DNA from: VRUE01 sp033856195
GTDB taxonomy: Bacteria > Actinomycetota > Thermoleophilia > Solirubrobacterales > 70-9
Assembly (NCBI GenBank): GCA_033856195.1
Contig: JAWVFL010000029.1
Coordinates: forward strand, 1 to 64,000
DNA length: 64,000 nucleotides
Direction: 5' to 3'
Shown here: positions 44,823 to 53,397 of the stretch, one piece after another
How positions within the stretch are numbered: position 1 is the stretch's first letter
Layout of the letters: every line of letters begins with the position of its first letter
Notes under the pieces: model-generated
Databases searched by the model: none
Told to the model about the DNA's origin: nothing
What the model saw: the letters and a program-made list of their open reading frames with translations, nothing else
Translations under genes and position numbers: made by a program

Positions 44823-45224
44823 GTCGGTAATCAAAGACAGCAGGCAGATGCAACGGCCCAGACCGAGCCACTGTCCGAGGATACGGTCGAGATGGTGGCG
44901 GCGATGCTGAAGGTGCTTGGCGATCCGACCCGCATTCGCCTGATCGAACTGCTGAACGACCGGGGCAGCGCCACGGTCAGCGCGCTCACCGCCTGCGCCC
45001 ATGACCTAATGACAGACCTTCCGGGCCTGCTTGGGCTTGTATGGCCTGAACAGCAGGCCATCCCGACGGATCTCCCCGAAGAAGGGTTCCGGGCGCTGTT
45101 TGCGCTCGACCTGGACAAGTACCCGAACCACTACATCTATTGGAATCCGGAGCGTGGCGAGTGGCATGCCAATGAGAAGGAGCCGCCTCGATCGCTGGCG
45201 GAGGATTCGGAGGAATCCGACTGA
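44820..45224 (+). CDS. truncated or chimeric ArsR-type HTH protein
   Basis: 134 residues from ATG 44820. Residues ~25-55 (MLKVLGDPTRIRLIELLND, then ATVSALT) are the first helices of an ArsR winged helix. The recognition helix and wing expected next are missing. The sequence changes to an acidic C-terminal part (FRALFALDLDKYPNHYIYWN) of unknown type. It looks like a remnant fused to another sequence at the right end of island 1. Confidence 0.5.
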   Translation: MVGNQRQQADATAQTEPLSEDTVEMVAAMLKVLGDPTRIRLIELLNDRGSATVSALTACAHDLMTDLPGLLGLVWPEQQAIPTDLPEEGFRALFALDLDKYPNHYIYWNPERGEWHANEKEPPRSLAEDSEESD

Positions 45225-45230
45225 CCGCCC

Positions 45231-45344
45231 GCTGGGGCAAGAAATGGGGCAAGAAGCCCCACAGATCCCAGCCGATCCCAGCCGATCTCGATCTCGCGAA
45301 AACCGCTTGAAGCCGTGCCCCACGTAGCCCAGCGGGACCCCTAA
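45231..45344 (+). repeat. island 1 right-terminal sequence
   Basis: Starts GCTGGGGCAAGAAATGGGGC and contains GCCCCACAGAT, three CAGCCGATC-type direct repeats and CCGCTTGAA...CACGTAGCCCAG. It closely matches 50586-50705 at the end of island 2. TGGGGCAA also occurs near both left ends. This suggests recombinase arm sites, or the remnant 3' end of a shared integrase gene. Confidence 0.65.
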
Positions 45345-45432
45345 GTCGGGCTCATAACCCGAAGGTCGCAGGTTCGAATCCTGCCCCCGCTATAGGACGG
45401 AAACCCGCTTATCAAGCGGGTTTTCGCGTTTT
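45345..45432 (+). repeat. attachment-site repeat, copy 2
   Basis: Identical over 88 bases to 29826-29913 (tRNA-fMet 3' half and terminator). Imperfect similarity continues to about 45536, so the left end of island 2 resembles that of island 1. Not a functional tRNA because the 5' half is absent. Confidence 0.9.
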
Positions 45433-45559
45433 CGGGGGACCTCAAAATCGGCCAAAAAACGCCCTGGGGCAACATGAGGGCTGAGAGAGGTCGATTCCGG
45501 TCCTTATGCAGGGGGCTCCACTCCACCTAGGTTCGCCGCCGCCCGATCCGATGCGCGCC

Positions 45560-48500
45560 TCAGCGAAACAGGTCCCGGACCTGTCCCCAAACGCCCTTCT
45601 TGACCGACTTCTTGCTCACTTTCACTTTCGCTTCGGCCAGTTGCTTCGCGGCCCGCTCATTCAGCTGGAATCCGCGCTTCTCGGCCGCCTCTTGAAACGT
45701 TTCGCGCAGCCGTCCGGCCGAGCGGTGTTCGGTGCCTAGGCCCGGGATCGCCTTCACGGCGGCCTTGAAGTTCACCTGCTTCTCCGAAGATGCCAACTCG
45801 ACGATCAGCTCCGCGACGAGTTTCTGCGCCGCCGGGTCGACCGGCGAGATCCGCCCCAGCCTCGCCATCAGCTCCTCGCGCCGCGTGCCGCGGCCCTCTT
45901 CCCTAACCGCCACCGCGATACTCTCCACGAGCGCTGGCTCATCGACTCCCAGGCTCACGATTACCTCCAGCGCCCGGGCTTCCCAGTCCGCTACGCCTAG
46001 GAGCTCTTGGCAGAGGCGGGTACGCTGCGTTCGCGTCGCCTCTTTGCCCCAAGCTTCGAAGCCGCTCTCGATCTGCGCCGTCCATCCGCCGGGTAGGGCC
46101 CCTAGCACTGAGGCCACATCCTCAGCCGCAGGCCCGAGCGCCAGCCAGTCGGCGACCGCTTCGTTCCCCTGCTCAGAGTTCGATCTTGCGGCCTCCACCA
46201 TTGTCGCCGTGCTGAGGCCGGCATCTTCGACCGCGCTACCGGCCTCCGCCGCCGCGCGAGCGAGGCCGGCGCGGGCTCGCGCCGTCCAGATCAGAACCGG
46301 GTTCCCCTCTGCCTCGGCCCTCGGCAGTGCCGCGAGGATCGCGACGGCACCGGCTCCGAGCTCGCTCCCCATCTCCGCGAGGCCTCGCACAATCGTTTCG
46401 CTAAGCAGCGCCACTTCCCCGCTCGGGGCGCGGACGAGGTCTTCTCCTAGAACCCGATCGATCTCGCTCCGAAGCGCTTCACCGCCCCTTCCCAGTTGGT
46501 GCCCGATCCGGTGAGCCGCTTCCTGTCGGACCCGGGCATCCTCGCTCGTCCACCACTCGTACTCATCGAGACGCGTCTTCAGCGCGGTTCCCAGTTTTTC
46601 CCGATCCTCGCTCTCCGCCATGCCGAGGAAGGCCGCCAGCTTCTTGAGGATCTCCTCCGCCTCCCCGCTCGCTTCAGCGTCCGTGAACGTCACCCCTTCG
46701 ACCACCTGTCCCGCCACTGCGGCGGCGTATCCTCCGTGCGCTGCCGAGCCACCCTCGTCCCCCGAAAGCTGCTCGGCCCAGTGCCTGGCTTCCTGGCCGG
46801 GAAAGCGCACCAGGATCTTCATCAACTCCAGATCACGCGCCTGCATCCCCAGCTCCTCCAGGACCTCCTCGGCGTTGGCTCGCAGGGGCAGATACGCAAT
46901 CTCCTCCCGAACCAGCAACTCGTACATCGCTCGCCTCAACGCCTGACCGTCCTCCTTGTCAGCGGCCACCTCGAAGATCGACTCGGCCAACTCGCCATGT
47001 TCGCCCTCTGGCTCCGTGTTTGGGGCGATGTATCGGAACACAGCTCCGTACACCGGCTCCTTCGAAAGGAGCTCGGCGCCCGTCTGCGACGGCAACGAGC
47101 GCAGGCTACTCACCAGCTCCGCCCCGCCCCTCGCGACGCTGGCAGCCAACGCCTTCTCGATTGGGGCCCGCTCCTCGGTCGGGATTCGATGCAAGAGGCT
47201 CGCCGTCTCCACCAAGGTCTCGGAGTCTTCGGTGAGGCGTGGGTCTTCTAGGAGGTCCTTGCGAAGCTGGCGATAGCCAGGTGCGGCGATCGCAATGCGC
47301 AAGGCCCCAGGCAGCTGTTCCTCGCTCAGCTCCTCATCTCGCATGAAGCTCTCCAAGTTGCCCGCCAGCTCATCTGCGATCCCGTCTAGGTTCTCGAGCT
47401 GGGCGACTGCCCCTGACAATGCGCTCATCGCGTTGATCCGCTCCTCGCCAAATTCTCGCTCTGCCATGTCGGCGAGAACGCGGACCGCCTGGCGACGGAC
47501 CTCGGGCTCGTGGTCGGCAAGCGCATCGACGACCTCCGTCGGTACATCCACGGCCCGATCAAGCAGTGCTCCGAGCTCGGGGTCTTCGATGCCGAAGGCG
47601 GCGCCGGCAAGATCCAGAAAGAGCAGGTCCCGGCCGATCGAAATGTCACGCGTTCTCGCCAGGTAGCGCCGCAACTGCTCATGCTCGGCCTCGGTCAGGG
47701 CCTTGGCTTCCTCCTCATCGACGGCGGGCAGAATCGCATCGGTGGGCTCGGCCTCCGCCGATATCTCAACCTCTTCGCCCGGGCGCCGCGAAATTTGACC
47801 AACGCCGTGTTTGTCGAGCAGCCTCTCAAGGCGCTTCGATTGAGACGACGGTGGCTTTAGGAGGAAGCCCGGCAGACGCGGCTCGATCCGAATGTCTGCT
47901 CCCAACGACGGATACTCGACGTCGATCGCGGTCAGCTTCGCTATCTCACTCACTCGCTCGATCCAGTCAAAACCACTGTGAGCCGCAATGGCGGCGTTGC
48001 GGATGAAGCTGTTGAGTAGCACCTTGACCCGCCGCGGCGCCGTCACGTGGGAGGGAATCAAAAAGAACAGCACCCGTCGCACGGCCCGCTCGTCTGACTC
48101 GCGCAGCTCACCCCAATATCCACCCCGATCCTTGACTTTGTCGAAGGCCCACTGCGAGAGGCGCGAGCCGCGTAGTGGGGGGAGGGGGACCCGGTCGTGG
48201 AAGATCTTGTCGAAGAACGAGCTCGCCGAGCTGTAGTAGGGGTTCTCTATGTCGACCGGCGTCGGCTGCGGTAGTTTTTCCTCTAGGGCTTGCTCGAGCG
48301 CGGCTCGGTCCGCTGCGACCACAAAGACCGCATGATCTTGGTTGAGAAAGGTGCGGATCGCGGTCAGCGTTGCCACGACGTCATCTGCGGAGCAACGATC
48401 GAGCTCGTCGACGAACACGACCAGGCGATCGAATTTCTTGTCGGTGCGCCCCGCGTCAACTAGTTCCTTAAAGGTCTCGGCAAACGCCTCATCGGACGCG

Positions 48501-49135
48501 GGTTGAGACTGTTCGGCCTCGATCGTTGCCCCTTTGAGGAGCAGCTGAGTCACCGCGAGGATCAACCCCCCGATCGCCGAAGGCGCGAGCAGGTCGGGCA
48601 GGGTCTTGCTGATTTGACCGAGGAAGTTCTCGTCGGTGCCAATAGAGGCGATGCCGACGAGCAGGCACGAGATCAGGAGGAACCCAGTCATCGTCACCGC
48701 CAGAAGCCCTAGCGCGGCCAAGACTGACTTTTGAACCGCCTTGAAATCCAGGCCAGTCGTCCGGGTGCTCTCATAGAGACCTCGGTGGAAGTCAGAGTGG
48801 GCCTTGCTGTCGGCCTTGTAGCCGAGCTGAGTCGCGATGTGTGAGATGAAGTTGCGCTTCAGTGCCTCGCCGCCGTAGGTGGAAGCGTCGTACTTCACTA
48901 GACGAACCGAACGGTCGCGATTCGCCAGGTCGCGTCGCAGTAGCTCGCAGAAACTTGACTTGCCAGAGCCCCACGGGCCGAATAGGCCGAGAGTCAGAGG
49001 GGGTTCCAGCCCGAGGATGGTCTCTGCGACGCGCCCCGAGATCGCGCTATAGCCAAAGTCATCCGCATCCTCTTTAGATAGGGCACGGTTAGAGATCAGA
49101 TCCTCGGCACTGAGGCCGGGCGGAGGGCCGCTCAT
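45560..49135 (-). CDS. KAP-family membrane P-loop NTPase
   Basis: 1191 residues. Walker A is GPWGSGKS (53-60) and Walker B is LVVFVDELDR (238-247). Two membrane helices are inserted between them (about 139-163 and 184-201), the hallmark of KAP NTPases. A sensor/arginine region follows (SHVTAPRRVKVLLNSFIRN). The remaining ~750 residues are helical, Ala/Glu/Leu-rich HEAT-like repeats (DHEPEVRRQAVRVLADMAE; HRIGHQLGRGGEALRSEI). KAP proteins are frequent in defence islands and phage-exclusion systems (for example PifA). Start ATG 49135 (MSGPPPGLS) was preferred to one 20 codons upstream because it begins just before the conserved part. Confidence 0.85.
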   Translation of the reverse strand: MSGPPPGLSAEDLISNRALSKEDADDFGYSAISGRVAETILGLEPPLTLGLFGPWGSGKSSFCELLRRDLANRDRSVRLVKYDASTYGGEALKRNFISHIATQLGYKADSKAHSDFHRGLYESTRTTGLDFKAVQKSVLAALGLLAVTMTGFLLISCLLVGIASIGTDENFLGQISKTLPDLLAPSAIGGLILAVTQLLLKGATIEAEQSQPASDEAFAETFKELVDAGRTDKKFDRLVVFVDELDRCSADDVVATLTAIRTFLNQDHAVFVVAADRAALEQALEEKLPQPTPVDIENPYYSSASSFFDKIFHDRVPLPPLRGSRLSQWAFDKVKDRGGYWGELRESDERAVRRVLFFLIPSHVTAPRRVKVLLNSFIRNAAIAAHSGFDWIERVSEIAKLTAIDVEYPSLGADIRIEPRLPGFLLKPPSSQSKRLERLLDKHGVGQISRRPGEEVEISAEAEPTDAILPAVDEEEAKALTEAEHEQLRRYLARTRDISIGRDLLFLDLAGAAFGIEDPELGALLDRAVDVPTEVVDALADHEPEVRRQAVRVLADMAEREFGEERINAMSALSGAVAQLENLDGIADELAGNLESFMRDEELSEEQLPGALRIAIAAPGYRQLRKDLLEDPRLTEDSETLVETASLLHRIPTEERAPIEKALAASVARGGAELVSSLRSLPSQTGAELLSKEPVYGAVFRYIAPNTEPEGEHGELAESIFEVAADKEDGQALRRAMYELLVREEIAYLPLRANAEEVLEELGMQARDLELMKILVRFPGQEARHWAEQLSGDEGGSAAHGGYAAAVAGQVVEGVTFTDAEASGEAEEILKKLAAFLGMAESEDREKLGTALKTRLDEYEWWTSEDARVRQEAAHRIGHQLGRGGEALRSEIDRVLGEDLVRAPSGEVALLSETIVRGLAEMGSELGAGAVAILAALPRAEAEGNPVLIWTARARAGLARAAAEAGSAVEDAGLSTATMVEAARSNSEQGNEAVADWLALGPAAEDVASVLGALPGGWTAQIESGFEAWGKEATRTQRTRLCQELLGVADWEARALEVIVSLGVDEPALVESIAVAVREEGRGTRREELMARLGRISPVDPAAQKLVAELIVELASSEKQVNFKAAVKAIPGLGTEHRSAGRLRETFQEAAEKRGFQLNERAAKQLAEAKVKVSKKSVKKGVWGQVRDLFR

Positions 49136-49202
49136 GTGCCCCACCCTAAACGCGACATCGGGTTGACCCAGGAGAAATGCACGGTGAGAGCGCAATCAAA
49201 TT

Positions 49203-49636
49203 ATGGGTTCCCTCCGAAATTCAACACCCTACGAACGCGTCCTCGAAGTCACTGCGATACGACTTCCCCAGGGCCTCCGATGCCCTCTTCGCCAGGAGCA
49301 ACTTGCCGACCGGAGCTTCCGAGCGGAGTGGCAAAGGCTCGCCGCTGCGCGGGAGTTTGCGGCAACGCTGCTGCGTTATCGCGCTGAGCACAAACTGGGC
49401 CAGAGGGCTTTGGCGAAGAAGCTGGGCGTCTCACGGCCGCGCGTCGTCAAGCTCGAGTCCGGGAGCACAACCCGGAGATCGACACGATCATCAACGCTGT
49501 CCGGAATCTAGGGATCGAGTTCGCGCTCGACGTGGCGCCCGCGAGCCGGCAAGCCGGGGCTTGTGACGGCACGAGCTCAGAAGCGCGGGGCGATTGCCTA
49601 CGACGTTGTCTCCGTCCTGGCGGTTCGTCGGTGTAG
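49203..49636 (+). pseudogene. XRE-family HTH (antitoxin-like), frameshifted
   Basis: FRAEWQRLAAAREFAATLLRY and HKLGQRALAKKLGVSRPRVV are the HTH of a HigA-type regulator. At 49461-49463 a GGG run breaks the frame. With one more G the reading continues GEHNPEIDTIINAVRNLGIE, the expected end of this family, to TAG 49636. No intact toxin partner lies beside it. Confidence 0.6.
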
Positions 49637-49919
49637 CTCTTTCCTAGCGCGTGAAATCGGCGCCGCGATCGTGAGGTCGCATTCGCTTCACCCGCTCGGC
49701 GGCGTTACCTCCATGAGGCCGGGGGTGTTGCAACAAGGCCCGCATCCCCGTCGCTCGGTTGGCTCGGCGGCGCAGCCGAGTGCAGACAACAGCCCTCTTC
49801 ATGTCCGCCATTATGACTCGCGATCGACGAGGCTGCGCCGGGTCGCCCCTGCTGGAGCATGGGTCAATGTGCCTCCAGATTCCAGTCGGTCTCGGTCTTG
49901 CTGGCGTTGCTTCGGCGTG
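49637..49919. other. no gene recognised
   Basis: Nothing coding or strongly structured was found between the broken XRE gene and the PIN toxin gene. It probably contains decayed sequence. Confidence 0.4.
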
Positions 49920-50303
49920 TCAGACGCGGAGAACTGGAACTTCATCGAAGGAAGAGAAATCAGCGTCCTGAGTGACGATGGCTACATCGTGTCGAAGCGC
50001 GGTCGCGGCGATCCAGGTGTCGTGGCGGCGGAGGCGTCGGCCGCGAGACCGCTCGGCCGATGCGATGCGCGCAAAGCAGCTCGCGGTCTCTGCATCAATG
50101 GGAAGCAGGGTATACGTGGCCTGGACGCGTGAGAGCGTGGAGAGACGAATGGCTCGTGCATCTGGGTCGGTGGCGCGCAACACGCCCAGCTCCAGCTCGG
50201 CGGCGGTGATCACCGAGACGGCGATCTGCTCGGGAAGCTCGCCAAGCTCGCGACCGGTCTCTTGGGCGATGAAGATCGAGGTGTCGGCGATTGCCCGACT
50301 CAA
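49920..50303 (-). CDS. PIN-domain ribonuclease toxin, VapC-like
   Basis: 127 residues. PIN acidic residues: Asp in IADTSIFIA near the N-terminus, Glu in ITAAELELGVL, Asp in RRHDTWIAATAL and Asp in IVTQDADFSSF. VapC-type toxins cleave tRNA or rRNA. TTG 50303 overlaps the antitoxin stop (TTGA), as usual for coupled pairs. Confidence 0.85.
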   Translation of the reverse strand: MSRAIADTSIFIAQETGRELGELPEQIAVSVITAAELELGVLRATDPDARAIRLSTLSRVQATYTLLPIDAETASCFARIASAERSRGRRLRRHDTWIAATALRHDVAIVTQDADFSSFDEVPVLRV

Positions 50304-50548
50304 TCGTCGAGCTCGGCGCCCCGGACATCGGCGAGATCGTCCAGCAGGCCGGCGTCGGCGGGCGCCTCGGTCACGATGCGGCGCAGCTCGCTGGCCGGGA
50401 CCCAGGGATCGCGATTCTCGGCGTGGGGAAGGATGTCCGCGACTGGGCGACGGTTTACCGTTAGCGTCAGTCGTTCACCGGCTTCCAGCTCGGAGACAAC
50501 GGCTGAGGTGGAGTTCCTTAGCTCCCGAATCGAAACGGCGCGCGCCAT
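50300..50548 (-). CDS. Phd/YefM-type antitoxin (VapB role)
   Basis: 82 residues from ATG 50548 (MARAVSIRELRNSTSAVVSE), with the classic Phd/YefM N-terminal DNA-binding fold, then VNRRPVADILP and an acidic toxin-binding C-terminus. Longer in-frame upstream sequence lies in the island-end repeat and is not used. Confidence 0.85.
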   Translation of the reverse strand: MARAVSIRELRNSTSAVVSELEAGERLTLTVNRRPVADILPHAENRDPWVPASELRRIVTEAPADAGLLDDLADVRGAELDD

Positions 50549-50585
50549 GTGCACGACTGTAGCATTCCTTGCTACGCAATCTCGA

Positions 50586-50705
50586 GCTGGGGCAACAAAT
50601 GGGGCAACATGCCCCACAGATTCCAGCCGATCTCAGCGTAGTTCGATCGCCCGAAATCCGCTTGAAACCTAGCTCCACGTAGCCCAGCTGATCTCCAGGC
50701 TCAGA
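50586..50705 (+). repeat. island 2 right-terminal sequence
   Basis: GCTGGGGCAACAAATGGGGC, GCCCCACAGAT, CAGCCGATCT and CCGCTTGAAACC...CACGTAGCCCAG match 45231-45344 in order and spacing. Confidence 0.65.
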
Positions 50706-50751
50706 CTCATAACCCGAAGGTCGCAGGTTCGAATCCCTGCCCCCGCTATAG
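50706..50751 (+). repeat. attachment-site repeat, copy 3
   Basis: CTCATAACCCGAAGGTCGCA...CCCCCGCTATAG repeats the tRNA-fMet anticodon-loop-to-3'-end sequence, with one inserted C in the T-arm. The terminator part is missing. Confidence 0.85.
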
Positions 50752-50842
50752 CCTTATGGGCGACCGGCATCTGACGCCCCACCTCGCGCTCTTCGAAGCC
50801 TCCGGATTCGCGTCTACCGGGTTTCCTAGAGTCCTTGCGAGG

Positions 50843-52009
50843 ATGGAGATCACTTCCACGACCTCGCTCCCAAAGGCCCTGTCTCCTCGGTTGTTGGCGG
50901 CTGAGTTCTTCGCCGGAATCGGGCTAGTCAGAACTGCCCTTGAGCAAGCGGGGATCGATGTCGTTTTTGCCAATGACATCGAGCCTGTCAAGCATCGCCT
51001 CTACAGCGCAAATCACCCCGACGAGCACTTTGTTCTGGCTGACGTTCGTCGCATTGCTGGAGGCGACCTTCCAGATATTCATATCGCCACTGCATCATTT
51101 CCCTGTACCGATCTCTCGCTGGCTGGGAATCGAGCTGGCCTCGATGGCAGCGAATCCAGCATGTTCTGGGAGTTCGCACGAATACTTGATGAGATGGGTG
51201 ATCGTCGTCCGCCGGTCATTTTGCTTGAGAATGTGCCGAGTTTTGCAACGTCGAGGGACGGCAACGATCTCGCTGCCGCCTTGCGCGAATTGAACCGCCT
51301 GGGCTACAGCTGCGATGTTTTTCTGATGGACGCGAGTTGGTTCGTGCCCCAGAGTCGACCGAGACTCTTTGTTGTTGGTACGACTAGGCCGGTAGAGCCT
51401 ACGACCGATTGGAGCCCTTCTCCGCTTCGTCCAGAATGGCTTCTGAGGTTTATGTCTCGGAACCCAGATCTCGCATGGTGCGATATGGCGACTCCCGCAC
51501 CTCTTCCGGCTCAGAAGACATTGCGTTCTATCGTCGAGCGTCTGCGATCCGCAGATCCGCGATGGTGGGATGGCGAGCGAGCCGAGCGATTTTTGCAATC
51601 ACTGTCGCCGCTTCAGGCTATGCGCTTGCAGACTATGGAACACGCGCGGCGCAAGACTTGGGCGACTGCATACCGACGGACGCGACGCGGCAGGGCTGTA
51701 TGGGAGATTCGCGGAGATGCTCTCAGCGGCTGCTTGAGAACCCCACGCGGGGGCTCGAGTCGCCAGGCGCTGGTCGAGGCCGGCCGCGGACAATGGAGAG
51801 TTCGGTGGATGACCCCTAGGGAGTATGCACGCCTACAAGGTGCTGATGGATACGAGCTTGCAGACGTCACGGATAATCAGGCTATGTTCGGGTTTGGCGA
51901 TGCTGTTTGTGTCCCCGCTGTCGTTTGGGTCGCGCGACATTGTCTGCGCCCTGCAGCGGAGTCCGCCATTGCATATTCAGCCCGGTCGGCGCTTACCAAG
52001 GCTGCTTAG
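50843..52009 (+). CDS. DNA (cytosine-5) methyltransferase
   Basis: 388 residues. Motif I is LLAAEFFAGIGLVRTALEQAG. The catalytic motif IV is SFPCTDLSLAG with the nucleophilic Cys, motif VI is ILLENVPSF, motif VIII is QSRPRLFVVG, and the C-terminal motif is REYARLQGADGY...FGFGDAVCVPA. ATG 50843 was chosen because it begins just before motif I. An ATG at 50756 lies three bases beyond the attachment repeat and would add 29 residues. The stop overlaps the next start. Confidence 0.9.
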   Translation: MEITSTTSLPKALSPRLLAAEFFAGIGLVRTALEQAGIDVVFANDIEPVKHRLYSANHPDEHFVLADVRRIAGGDLPDIHIATASFPCTDLSLAGNRAGLDGSESSMFWEFARILDEMGDRRPPVILLENVPSFATSRDGNDLAAALRELNRLGYSCDVFLMDASWFVPQSRPRLFVVGTTRPVEPTTDWSPSPLRPEWLLRFMSRNPDLAWCDMATPAPLPAQKTLRSIVERLRSADPRWWDGERAERFLQSLSPLQAMRLQTMEHARRKTWATAYRRTRRGRAVWEIRGDALSGCLRTPRGGSSRQALVEAGRGQWRVRWMTPREYARLQGADGYELADVTDNQAMFGFGDAVCVPAVVWVARHCLRPAAESAIAYSARSALTKAA

Positions 52010-52641
52010 TGGCCAAGAATCCACCGGCTGAGGTCGCAAAGATTCGAAAGGCGATTCGTACGTTCTTCGACACCGTTGATGAGGCCAGCGGAAGAAAGAT
52101 TGGGAGCGCGAAGTGTGGCGTCTACGCGTTCTACGATTACGAAGACGAGCCTATTTATGTGGGGCAGACGATTGAGAATCTAAGTGGTCGTATCGGTCGT
52201 CATCTAACTGGCCGTCGCTCTGATGCCGTAGCAAAGTATGTGCTCGATCCATTCGAGGTGCTCTCGATTGAGATCTGGCCGATGTTCTCGCTTGAGGATA
52301 GTTCCGTTGAAGCGAGGAAGCTGGTTGTGGATGCGGCCGAGTACGAGGTGTTTCAGAAGGTTCTCGCTGAGTCAAAGTTTGGCGCAGTACTCAACGAGGG
52401 CGATATTCCCGAGCCGTTCCAGCGAATCAAGCTTCCCCAGTCTTGGAAAGGCCGGATCATTCCGGAGGAGTTGCATGAGGAGCGCAAGCATCCAGACATT
52501 CGTTTGGCGCGGCGAGCGGGCACGATTGCCAATCTCGCGCGCCTGATCTCCGAACGGTCAGTCGAAGACAACATACGACAGACCCTGCTAGTACAGGCTC
52601 AGCGCCTTGAGCATTTGGCTCGGCAGCGTCTTAACGACTAA
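52009..52641 (+). CDS. GIY-YIG nuclease, probable restriction endonuclease
   Basis: 210 residues from GTG 52009, which shares a base with the methyltransferase stop. CGVYAFYDYEDEPIYVGQT is the GIY-YIG signature, followed by LSGRIGRHLTGRRSD with the conserved Arg. GIY-YIG folds occur in Eco29kI/Hpy188I-type restriction enzymes. Its place between a C5 methyltransferase and Vsr makes it the likely cognate restriction enzyme. Recognition site unknown. Confidence 0.8.
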   Translation: MAKNPPAEVAKIRKAIRTFFDTVDEASGRKIGSAKCGVYAFYDYEDEPIYVGQTIENLSGRIGRHLTGRRSDAVAKYVLDPFEVLSIEIWPMFSLEDSSVEARKLVVDAAEYEVFQKVLAESKFGAVLNEGDIPEPFQRIKLPQSWKGRIIPEELHEERKHPDIRLARRAGTIANLARLISERSVEDNIRQTLLVQAQRLEHLARQRLND

Positions 52642-53066
52642 TGGCCGACACCTACTCTCCTGAGGTTCGAAGTCGAGTGATGGCTCGCATAAAAGGACGC
52701 GATACTGGCCCGGAGTTAGCGTTGCGCCGAGCGCTGTTTGCTGATGGGATTCGAGGATGGCGATGCAATCGAAAGTCCCTCCCCGGTAAGCCGGATCTCG
52801 CATTTGGGCGGGCTCACCTCGTCGTATTTGTCGATGGCGGATTCTGGCATGGGCACCCAACTAAGTATTGGCAGGGTCGTAGCAGCTCGTACTGGGATAA
52901 GAAGATCAGAGGAAACCAGGAACGAGATCGCCGAGTTACGTCCGAACTTGAGGGACTGGGGTGGACCGTTCTGCGCTTCTGGGATTTCGAGATCGAAAAG
53001 GACCTCACAGCTGTGGTTGAGCAGGTAAAGGTCGCGCTTGCCGCGTCGAGCGGGAATTCTCGGTAG
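52641..53066 (+). CDS. very short patch repair (Vsr) endonuclease
   Basis: 141 residues. YSPEVRSRVMARIKGRDTGPE is the Vsr start, then LPGKPDLAFGR...VVFVDGGFWHGH with catalytic Asp and His, and RRVTSELEGLGWTVLRFWDFE. Vsr nicks next to T:G mismatches caused by deamination of 5-methylcytosine, a usual companion of C5 methyltransferases. The ATG overlaps the GIY-YIG stop by one base. Confidence 0.92.
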   Translation: MADTYSPEVRSRVMARIKGRDTGPELALRRALFADGIRGWRCNRKSLPGKPDLAFGRAHLVVFVDGGFWHGHPTKYWQGRSSSYWDKKIRGNQERDRRVTSELEGLGWTVLRFWDFEIEKDLTAVVEQVKVALAASSGNSR

Positions 53067-53397
53067 CCAATCCGAAAGGCCGAGAAGAGTTATCAGGCTC
53101 CTCCTGGAAGAGAAGGCGCGATCGATATGCGCCGCTCCTGGCGCTGTAGCTATAAACACCGGGCCCCTAGAGCCGGGGACGTCGTCGAATCGCGCGCTGT
53201 GGTTTCAGTGATCGCATTTCTGCCTTCTCTTCAGCGAATCCGCCCCCGCTATGGGCTTATCGGAGCAAAAGCTCCGCTTCCCTTGACTTGACTGAAGGTG
53301 CGTTGACATGAGAGGCTTCACCCGCTAGGACGATGCGCCCCAGATCAGGGGTTTGTTCCTTTCTCGAGACAATCTAAACTCCCGATGTGTGGCAGCG
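53067..53397. other. intergenic region with island 3 right boundary
   Basis: About 330 bases with no gene. It includes the degenerate attachment copy and a small GGAGC/GCTCC hairpin just after it (53262-53275). Confidence 0.5.
53234..53260 (+). repeat. degenerate attachment-site repeat, copy 4
   Basis: GCGAATCCGCCCCCGCTATG followed by GGCTTAT resembles copy 3 (CGAATCCCTGCCCCCGCTAT, AGCCTTAT), with a two-base deletion and a few substitutions. It would mark the right end of island 3. Confidence 0.5.

Larger units (their letters stand above)
45345..50705. mobile_element. genomic island 2 (5.4 kb), KAP NTPase and VapBC
   Basis: Bounded by the copies at 45345 and 50706 of the tRNA-fMet 3' sequence. 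Its terminal sequences match those of island 1, which places both in one element family. Cargo is a KAP P-loop NTPase, a broken XRE gene and a toxin-antitoxin pair. No integrase was seen. Confidence 0.75.
50706..53260. mobile_element. island 3 (2.5 kb), restriction-modification cassette
   Basis: Lies between attachment copy 3 and a degenerate copy at 53234-53260. Lower GC than the backbone. Contains only three coupled genes: C5 methyltransferase, GIY-YIG nuclease and Vsr-like nuclease. It lacks the terminal sequences shared by islands 1 and 2. Confidence 0.6.

Noticed and set aside
45345..45432. A second tRNA-Met gene
   Set aside because: Only the 3' half (anticodon arm onward) and terminator are present; the sequence before it is island-end sequence, not a tRNA 5' half.
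49563..50132. 189-codon plus-strand frame opposite the PIN toxin
   Set aside because: Arg/Ser-rich, no domain, and antisense to a clear PIN domain gene.
50706..50751. A third tRNA-Met gene
   Set aside because: The 5' half is missing and an extra C disrupts the T-arm.
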